Shown: positions 55,813 through 64,000 of the stretch, piece after piece | How positions within the stretch are numbered: position 1 is the first letter of the stretch | How the letters are laid out: the number at the start of each line of letters is the position of its first letter | Source of the DNA: Linum tenue | Lineage: Eukaryota > Streptophyta > Magnoliopsida > Malpighiales > Linaceae | DNA length: 64,000 nt | Direction of reading: 5' to 3' | Assembly: GCA_946122785.1 (NCBI GenBank) | Contig: CAMGYJ010000003.1 | Location: 32,071,811-32,135,810, forward strand | Notes under the pieces: model-generated | Seen by the model: the letters and a program-made list of their open reading frames with translations, nothing else | Databases searched by the model: none | Told to the model about the DNA's origin: nothing | Position numbers and translations under genes: made by a program

Positions 55813-58800
55813 TTAAGATAACCACAACCTGGGACCCACTGGTTCACGATCTGCTCCGGAACCACCTTGTGAAGCAATGCTTTGGATACGCGAAGAGAAC
55901 TCTTCTGCCTGTTCATAACATACAAACTAGTTACCACCTTTCTCAAGGGCAGTTATAGTAGTAGTAATAGAAATAGCTTTGCTGTTCCTTTTGTTAAGCT
56001 TCCAATATACAGTTAGCTGTCTATCATCAGGGTATCACACAAGATGCAGGTTTTGAAGCTTTTAAGGATCCATAGATAGAGGGTTTAAGTAGGGTATATA
56101 CACAACACTGACCTTCTCGTCAATCCACATTAAAGAACTTAATTGATTGTTCAAGATGCGAACAACAACATCCAATGGAGTCATCCCATCAATCGGATCA
56201 AGCTCCCCACCCTGAACAGTACATGACAACCATCGTCACACTGCTATCATCTATAAGATTTAAGTGAATAAATTACAACTGACATCAAAATTCAAACTAA
56301 CCTGGTTAGCATTTAGGTGCTCTATAACCGACTTGATCTGTTCTGTCATCTGCTCCAACTCCCTCTCTACAACCTCAGCTTGCTCGTACCTAAATTAGCA
56401 AAAACACATAGTTACGGTGAATGGGCATAGCAACACAAGCACGGCACTTCTAGCACACAAACCAATGGACCCATAGGACCCCCCTCACATTGCGTCTCTT
56501 GTAGAAGCAGCTTCATCACTGAGAAGCAGTCCGCGCTCGTCCTTGTATATACGCTCAGTTTCATCTTCAATGCTCTGCAAGGCCTTGTCAACCTGACAAT
56601 CCAAAAGTTTCAGCGAACCTTCACAGACGGTTGAAATCCTACTAACAAAAGCTCAAGCAACCATCTAATATGAAGCTTTCTAAATATAATTCTTATATAT
56701 AAAAATAAATAAAAAAGAGCGTCTAATGCAAATTCTAGTTATTTCTCACACTATCAAGATGAATCACTTTTGGTAACCATACGAATTATATAAGATACTG
56801 TAGTAACTATTCAGGCACTAGATGGTTCACTCCACATTTCCATGAAGTGTTCCCTCGTTGAGAGAACTAGTGAAGCTAGCCGAAGAAAATCATGTTATAA
56901 ACAGTCATCATGTTTCATCCTTGCTATGCAACAAACGATAGGAAGTCTGATGTTATGAATAGCATGAAAAAAACACCTCAAGTAGGATGAAATTAGTGAA
57001 AAGACATGATATAAAGTAGATTATGACATAATTCTTAACCACTAGATAAATAAGCATCCCTGAAGGTAGAACCAAAAATTCTGGCACCTAATGGCAATTA
57101 TGTACTTAAATCACAGAAATAATAATTATCGACATTGCAGAGCGCAATGATGAAAATACCTCTTGTTGATGAGTCTCAATTAACTCTAATTGTCTTTCCA
57201 AGCTGGCTTGAGTCTCGACCACTTTTGCCACTTCAATCTGGTAAGAAACATTATCCATCAGATTCACAACTCAAAAACATAAAAACAATCCACTAACGAT
57301 AACCCACTGTACAATACAATTATAGCACTGTATCATCGGAACACAGGAATTCTATTGCTAAGCACATACAAAGTACCTCGAGCCTCAGAAGAGCATCACG
57401 GTTTTGCAAGATCCTTTTATCCCACTCAGCTATCGCAGTGGCTTGCTTCCGAAATTTTCCAGTGCGCTCTTGTAGCTCTGAATTCCACTCTTTGATGATC
57501 TTTAACAGTAAAAGGAACGTCGGAGTCAGATAAGAATAGTAAGGAGGCAAATCATAACTACCAAAAGAAAACGGGTTTAGGGTGTCAGTAAAATAAGAAG
57601 TTGAAAAGTAAAGACACCAGCATTATAAAGAGTAGTTAGCATGTAATATGACCTCCTCAACAGTTTTTCCAGTAATCTCAGAAGGCAACTTTGGTGTAGC
57701 TGTTACAGTAGTGGCAGCACTGGTACTGGTCCTACAGACAACCACGATGTGAGACGAAAACCATGACCGTATATATCTCCACACCATAAAGAAAGTTTAA
57801 GAAAAGATTATTCCTACAAATGAGTGAAATCATATTCAGTACTAAAATGAAAATTTGAATCAATTATTTAAAAGGGAACAAACAAGGACATTCCACAAAG
57901 TTAAAATGTAAACGCTAACTTTTAAAGATACAGAGACACTAAGAAACCAAGAAAGAAAACTGCACGAACCCACTGCTGGAGTGCACAAGGGCCAATTGTG
58001 TAGGGGCAGTTGTGGTTGTCGAGCTGGGAGTTGTTACGGCTGTTGAAGATGAAGTAGAGACACCTGCAGGATACATTAGCAGAAATCTTAGTCCTACTGT
58101 TTGTAACCAGTAACTGCTTCATCTAAACAGCTAGCACTGCAAACTTCAAAGTGACAAACTTGGCGGCATGGCAGGAACAGTAACAAACTTGGCATCGAAG
58201 ACTTGATGATAAGAATGCAGTCAATACACAAGGATCAGCTATAATTGTTCACACACTTTCGGAGAACCAAGTGGTTCATCTGCATACGATGCCCATCTTA
58301 AGAGAATAGAAAAACAGTATCCTGGAGGTAATGAAGAAAAGCAAATATTGCAGCCTTTGCAGGAATCCATCTCAGCTGACTCAGACAATGTCAGTGTTCT
58401 CCAATCTTAACTCTAATCATACTCATAGGCGAAAAGAATATTCATCTAGTAGACTAGTACATATCGGGACATACTTCCAAATAACAAAAAAGCAAGAGAT
58501 CCACTAATTAACTGAATAAGGTTGTAGAAGCTGTTATGATACGGGGACGATCGTGGTTGTTTTACCTGGCAGAGAAAATGCAGTGAAGGGGCTAGTAGTC
58601 CCAGACGACGCCCCTGTGCTGGAAACTCCAAATCCAGTTGATGGAGTAATCCCAGAAGTAGCAGCAGCTGCCGAAGAAGATGGAATACTGCTACTGGTAG
58701 ATAGAGATGGCACTGAAGCTGCAGTGGCTGAGCTCACGGCCGTGCCACCTACGGTGGTTGATGCAGTGGTCGTTGTGATTGTGGAGAACAATGGAGAGGA

Positions 58801-60042
58801 AAATGTAGGTTTGGCAGTGGTTGTGGTGGAGAAAACTTGAGAAGTTGAAGCCGCATTGCCAAACCCAAAAGAAGGTTGTGAAGAAGATGCAGCAGCTGGT
58901 GTCCCGAACGAGAAACTTGAACTGCTTTCAGATGATGCTTTAGTTGCAGGTGGAGTTGGAGTTGCAGCGGCTGTAGAGACTGGAGTGCTCTTTGTGAAGG
59001 AAAACGCAGCAGAGAAGCCGGTAGCAGTAGCTGGAGTAGACGAGCCAAACAAGCTAGTATTGGTGTTGGTGGCTGAAGTAGTAGACGATCCAAGTAGGGG
59101 GGAAGCAGCAGTGGCCGCTGATAGTCCTCCAATTTGAGGTGAAGCTGAACTTGCTGCGGCGGAAGAGGGAGCCGAAAACGGAGACGGTATTGAGGTAGCT
59201 GCCGCGAACAAAGATGGGGCACTACTTGCTGCAGCCGAGCCTGCCCCAAAGGGAGGCGAAGCAGAACTTGATGCTGCGGAAGCTGCCCCAAATAGAGGCG
59301 AAGCAGAACTTGATGCTGCGGGAGCTGCCCCAAATGGGGGACCAGCTGATGCAGCTGCTCCAAATACTGGGGCAGACGAAGTCGCACCAGCACCAAACAA
59401 GGGCAGGGCAAGGGAACTTGCAGGCGCAGATGAAGCCGCGCTAAACGGTGACGATGGAGTCGCGGAAGCAGAAGCTGCGGCGAAAAAGGTTGAAGCGGTA
59501 CCGAGGGCGGAAGAGGCTGAACCAAACTGTGAGGATCCTGAAATTGCGGCTGAAGAAGCTGTTGAGAAAGGGGATGGCGAAGAGGTAGCACCTGAGCCAA
59601 AGATAGACGGAGCGGTGGCTGTGGCGGGGGCGGCGGAGGATGTGGCTGAGGCGAAGGGAAACGAGAAGGAAGGAGCGGCAGAAGAAGAAGTGGGAGTCGC
59701 CAACCCGAATCCAAAGGAAGGGCCAGAAGTAGCCGGAGCTGGAGCCACGGAGGAAGAATTCGAGAAGCCGAAGGGAGAGGTGGAAGGGGCGGGGCTAGGG
59801 TTAACGGCGGCCGAGGCAGCAGTGAGGCCGAAGGAGAACGGAGATGCAGCCGGAGCGGAGGAGCTAGGGTTAGCGACGGAGGAGGAGGAGAAAGGAGATG
59901 AGCCGAAGGGGAAGCCAGGGGCGGCGGTGGAGGAGGAGGAAGTGGTGGTGGATCCGAAGGGGGCAGCGGAGGAGCCGAATGCGAAGGACGAAGAGGACGG
60001 AGAGGACATCGAAGACGACGAGGAGAAGGAGAAGCCCGACAT
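55813..60042 (-). CDS. NUP62: Nucleoporin NUP62 (complete, 9 exons, 745 aa)
   Basis: Exons 60042-58566, 58063-57970, 57731-57653, 57499-57377, 57237-57160, 56592-56489, 56389-56302, 56211-56113 and 55908-55813 join in phase and end in TAA. Exon 1 encodes a Ser/Ala/Thr-rich domain with well over a dozen FG dipeptides (FAFG, PLFG, PPFG, FGFG). This is the unfolded FG barrier of the nuclear pore channel, which binds transport receptors. From about residue 545 the Nsp1-type coiled coil follows: KTVEEIIKEWNSELQ, FRKQATAIAEWDKRILQNRD, LERQLELIETHQQEVDKAL, then DPIDGMTPLDVVVRILNNQL and WIDEKAEEFSSRIQ. The coil assembles with NUP54/NUP58 in the central channel. Length is close to Arabidopsis NUP62 (about 739 aa). 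Two 42-bp units are tandemly repeated in exon 1. Confidence 0.96.
59246..59329 (-). repeat. Two 42-bp tandem units in NUP62 exon 1
   Basis: Units 59246-59287 and 59288-59329 differ at only a few bases, with a partial third start at 59330. Each encodes 14 residues with one FG (ASSSASP.FGAA), so the FG array has grown in-frame. Confidence 0.85.
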
Positions 60043-61040
60043 TTTTGCGCGCTCCGGGAACGGACGAGTTTGCGTTTTCTAGTTTGGGTTTTTGAATGCG
60101 AGATTTTGGAGCGGTTGGATTTAGCTCTCCTCTGGTGAATCGTGATCGGAATTGAGTTTCGAGACCACGACGGCTGATGGGAAGAATAGAAGTAGACGGA
60201 GCTGAAAACTGAAATGAACCGAGTTCCCAAAGCCCGCCCAAATTCTCCGACGCGCTTTTATTTTATTTTATTCTTCTTCTGACGATCCGGCCCGGCTAGA
60301 CTTTGGACTGAACATGAGAGGAAGCCCATAGCCTTTCTTTGAACGGACAGGAAACCCAATTGGGCTAAAGCTAAAGACATAGACCCAAGTTTTGGTTTGT
60401 GATGATGTATGTTAAAAGAAAAAAAACACCCCTTCATGCGTGATTGAACGGGTCGTTTGGAAGTTATGATATTATTTTAGATGAGTGATTCTTTTAATTT
60501 ATGTATTCTAGAGAACTAGCACCGGGCCCGGCCCCTTGGCCGGGAAAGTCTAGACAAAAAATATGTTCATATAACATGCTTACAATATAATAGGAAGATA
60601 CGACATATCACTGAAAAAAGAAATATAATTGTTCAAAGAAGAAAAGAAAAACATACAAAATAATAGGTTTTCAATACTTAAAAATGGCAAATAGTTCAAG
60701 ATTAGAGTTGTTTTTCCTAAAACATACATAATGAGCCCTCAGAAGGAAAGAAAAAGATTGGTCTCTAACAGATTTTAGGAATGAGATCATTTGTAACCCT
60801 AATTAATGTCTAACAGATACACCCATATTATTCCTCTTCATAGAAAGTAGAATAAGGATCAGCTGGTTTGGAAGCATGCTAGTCGTAGTCCCCGAAGATG
60901 CCTAGAAAATAGTCGGGGTTCTCAAGAGAGCTTCAAACTTAAGGCTGAGTGCAACTAATTTTGAATTACATATGTTTGTCTTTGTCAGTGTTGCTGATAC
61001 TTTCACTGACTACTTTGATTGGTAAGTTGACCATAAATAA
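60043..61040. other. NUP62 upstream region; intergenic
   Basis: No clear TATA box. GGGTCGTTTGGAAGTT at 60450-60465 is inverted at about 63732-63745; these may be ends of Harbinger-type MITEs. No gene was recognised. Confidence 0.4.
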
Positions 61041-61937
61041 TAGGGATATACCTTATTTTGGCCTTGAAGTTTGTCGTAAAAGCCAAACTTGACATGAACT
61101 TGCAAATAAGACAGTTTTCAAAATTTTGAAAGAAATGGACAAATTTGGACTGAAATTTATTTTGTTCGTTAATATTAAAAGTTAAAAATTTCTTCATCCA
61201 TTCAACATACAATGCTCAGGTGGTTGCGATTGCGATGTGGCTTCCATGTCATAGGGATGATACCTTATTTTGGCATGAACTTGATGTAAAAGACAATTTT
61301 GGCTCGAATTTTCAAATAAGATAGGTTTGTTTGCACTTTGAAAGAAATGAACAAATTTGGTCCGAAATTTGGGTTGACCTTTAATATTGACAGTTGTGAT
61401 AGAGAGGTTTCGGTTGCGATGTGGCTTCCAAGTCATTTATTTATAAAGTCTAAAAAAGTGAATTTTTCAGAAGAAAAAAAGACCACAAAATAGGACCCTT
61501 AGTATATCCTAATATTTTCATATTTACTTGCATAAATCATATTAAAAGGAAAAAGAAATTGATTCAGGCCCCCCAAAAATCCCAAAGCACGAAACTATCT
61601 CTCTTTGTACCCCACTCATCAATATTAACGGCAACCTAAATTTTGGGTCAAAGTTATTCATTTCTTTGAAAATTCGTACAAAACTGTCTTATTTGAAAGT
61701 GTAGGGCAAAATAGCATATTATACCTATGACGTGAAAGTCACACCACAGTCACCTTAACATTGTATGTTGAGTCATAAAAAAAAGAAATGTTTGACCCTC
61801 AATATTAATAACCGACCCAAATTTCGGGTCAAATTTGTTAATTTCTTTCAAATTCGGACAAAACTATCTTATTTGAATGTTCATGCCAAAATTGTTATTT
61901 ACATCAAAGTTCAACACAAAATAGGATATTATCCCTA
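61041..61937. mobile_element. Fold-back element with 2+2 mirrored copies
   Basis: Starts TAGGGATATACCTTATTTTG and ends with the near inverse. A unit with CTTATTTTGGC..GAACTTG, AAATAAGA..GTTT and GAAAGAAATG.ACAAATTTGG occurs twice forward (61050-61150 and 61260-61375) and twice inverted (about 61625-61700 and 61810-61930). AATAA flanks both ends. No ORF. Mutator- or fold-back-like. Confidence 0.7.
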
Positions 61938-62706
61938 AATAATATAGGAGTACTAAAAATATTGGACTAATGAAGTTCAAAATGTTTCAAACAACATACA
62001 ACCCTGATAAAACTGCAGTCCAACCAACTAACATTTAGAACAAATGACTTTCCAGCAGGATAACACAACTATAAGTATGGGTGGTTCTATCATATTTGAG
62101 TAAGAAAATGACATAAGGAAATGATATATAGACCTTGAATGATATACTCTGAGTATGAAAATGATGTCTAGTGGTCGGAGCTAGGGACATGGTACTATAC
62201 CTTAAGCCCTTACAGATTAAAATCTAGGTCTTAATTCTATGAAGCTCATATACTAAGATCAATTTTATTAGAAACAATAATCGAAGGTCGTGTTTCATCA
62301 AAATACATCAAAAAAATTATGTGCATAATCTTAGTGTTTAGGGCAAGGACTGAAAACCCTTAACGTACCGGGGGTTCGACTAAACCAGTAGGCACTATGT
62401 AGTGTTGTGAAACGACTGAATCACGGTTAACCACAGTTTTCGCATAAAATACCCTCCTGCCGACTTTTTCGGTACAACCTCTGATGAGGTTTTATAATCC
62501 TTGGTTTAGGGTCTATGATTTAAATAGTTAAGACCTAGAGTTCACTCGTCAAGGGTTAGAATATAGTGTCTCGTCTCGAAATCAGGTTAATTCAAAGTCT
62601 AGATTGCCATTTCTTACCAAGGGTATGAGTTACCTTTTGATTTTACTCAAAATATGATAGAAAACACTACACACACACATACTGGTATACTACAGGAGTA
62701 TAGTAT

Positions 62707-62971
62707 ACTGGTATACTCCAAGAGTATAGTATACTCCACATGATCTAGACATTACATGTACTTTGTTGAGCTCCAATCAATCTCAATGGTCAATTATAAT
62801 TTTCCATTAAATTAAACTTTGGGTTTGAGTTTAGAGAATCGGGGCCTAGGGTTTATCCATTAGAGGTTAGGGTAGAGTATCATACCCCAAACTCGGTTAA
62901 AAATCATGGTCTAGATAGAGATATCTCACGAAGAGTACCTGAAGTATAATATACTCCAGGAGTACACCAGT
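62707..62971. repeat. Dispersed repeat family A, copy 2 (265 bp)
   Basis: The terminal inverted repeat of about 31 bp (ACTGGTATACTCC..TATAGTATAC versus ACTGGTGTACTCC..) makes it a TIR-type MITE. Its body matches 13465-13711. A partial repeat of the terminus (62678-62706) lies just left of it. Confidence 0.75.
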
Positions 62972-64000
62972 CTGACCCATATATATGTGGTTGTGTGTGC
63001 ACATATATATTTAATATTGTAATTTGATATGCAATATTCGAATAAATGATATTTGGATTGCGGTTTTAAGATTATCCTCCATTTATAAGATAGACTACCA
63101 TTATTATTGAAGTCAAAATAAAATAATAATAAATGATAATCAAAGATCCAACATTAAAAATGCTTAAGAAAGACTAGTCATTTGATTTTCAGAATTTTGC
63201 CTCTTGTATGTTTTTTTTATAAATAAATGCAACAAATTTGTTTAGTCTTATTGGTTATGACTCTTGTCCTTGTTAGAAGAGACCCGGGTTCAAATCTTGA
63301 CACTGATATTTTTTTCAAATAAAAAAATAAACAATTGCAATGACGAAAGTACCCTTCCTACTTTCACTCTCGTTGCAGAAAATTTGAAATGGAAGAAAGT
63401 TGAGTCATGAATCTCCATCATATATCTTATAGATTAATCGTTTTTTTTTTCAAAAATTTATTCAATACATGCATTTGAGCTGGGCCCTCAAATCTCATAT
63501 CATCCACAATTACTCATTTTAAATCTCAACTAAAAGGTGAGATTCTTCCTTTGAGATTGTGGGCTTTAATTTCTTCCACTTTTAGCTCATAAAGTGATTT
63601 TTTCTTTTCTTTAAAATTTTTGAATGGCTACAACCAAACAAGACATTGTTCCAATCATCCAATTCTTACAATCTTTGTATTTACAATAGATGTATTCATC
63701 AAATACACATATTTGAAGAATCTCAACTTCCAAACGACCCCTTAGGTGAGAAGAGAGTGGAGCAAGAATGTCAGAGCGTCGATTTTTAATGAAGTTAAAG
63801 TTGAGAGCGTAAATAGAGCGGGTGATATTATATTATTAATAATTATTTTTAAATATATTTAAAAAGATTATTCAACAGTATCGTTTATAGTGGAAACTTA
63901 AAACTGCCACCTCCATTCAAAAATCCCAGCATCTAGAGTGATTTTCGGTGAGCTGACGTGGCTGATAGTTTATCCAGCGGTTTCCCCACTGGTTTCTTTC
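62972..64000. other. AT-rich intergenic end of window
   Basis: 63010-63077 resembles 45545-45612. No gene or clear element; a possible Harbinger-type end lies at 63732-63745. Confidence 0.4.

Noticed and set aside
58749..60230. 493-codon minus-strand ORF rich in Leu/Pro
   Set aside because: It is the shifted frame of NUP62 exon 1, created by the repetitive Ser/Ala codons.
1..64000. CRISPR array, bacterial operon or organellar insert
   Set aside because: No regularly spaced identical repeats, no prokaryotic gene layout and no chloroplast or mitochondrial genes were seen.

Overview
The window is nuclear DNA of a flowering plant, probably a eudicot. It has spliced genes with GT-AG introns, plant-specific families (SBP-box and PLAC8/CNR genes) and many plant transposons. 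I cannot name the species. Six complete protein genes were rebuilt exon by exon with consistent reading phase. They are an SPL8-type SBP transcription factor (minus, 15687-17265), cytosolic NAD malate dehydrogenase (minus, 24991-27292), a mitochondrial 3-hydroxyisobutyryl-CoA-hydrolase-like enzyme (minus, 33283-36080), zeta glutathione S-transferase / maleylacetoacetate isomerase (plus, 46003-48349), a CNR6-like PLAC8 protein (minus, 48997-49939) and the FG nucleoporin NUP62 (minus, 55813-60042). They are unrelated housekeeping or regulatory genes. The hydrolase-like enzyme and the isomerase both touch amino-acid catabolism (branched-chain and tyrosine), but nothing shows joint regulation.

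Layout. 1-15 kb is almost all transposons: the 5' end of an LTR element with a tRNA-Asp-type primer site; a field of repeated CAAYGTCGCGA words; a 6.25-kb Ty3/gypsy element (2612-8861, target duplication AAGGT) that lost its pol genes; a 2.2-kb LTR (8900-11070); a copia gag scrap; and three hAT-type elements. 15-18 kb holds SPL8. 18-25 kb is intergenic with hAT, CACTA-like, LINE and copia scraps. 25-27.3 kb is malate dehydrogenase, with a TIR element in intron 2. 28.1-31.1 kb is a young LTR element (target duplication ATCTT) whose only gene is one long ORF carrying a retropepsin but no gag or reverse transcriptase. 33.2-36.1 kb is the hydrolase-like gene. 36.2-42.2 kb is DNA transposons, including a decayed PIF/Harbinger element with both of its genes and related MITEs. 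43.2-45.2 kb is a LINE nested in an older, opposite LINE. 46-50 kb holds two convergent genes (GSTZ and CNR6-like). 50-55.4 kb has two hAT elements, a LINE tail, a gypsy 3' end and a 292-bp SMART/TRIM-type LTR element with perfect GTATC duplications. 55.8-60 kb is NUP62. 60-64 kb is AT-rich with a fold-back element and a repeat shared with 13.5 kb.

The best candidates for something undescribed are the single-ORF LTR element (28149-31131), the motif field at 1.6-2.6 kb, and a recurring design in which each hAT-like element is filled with its own short word in both orientations.
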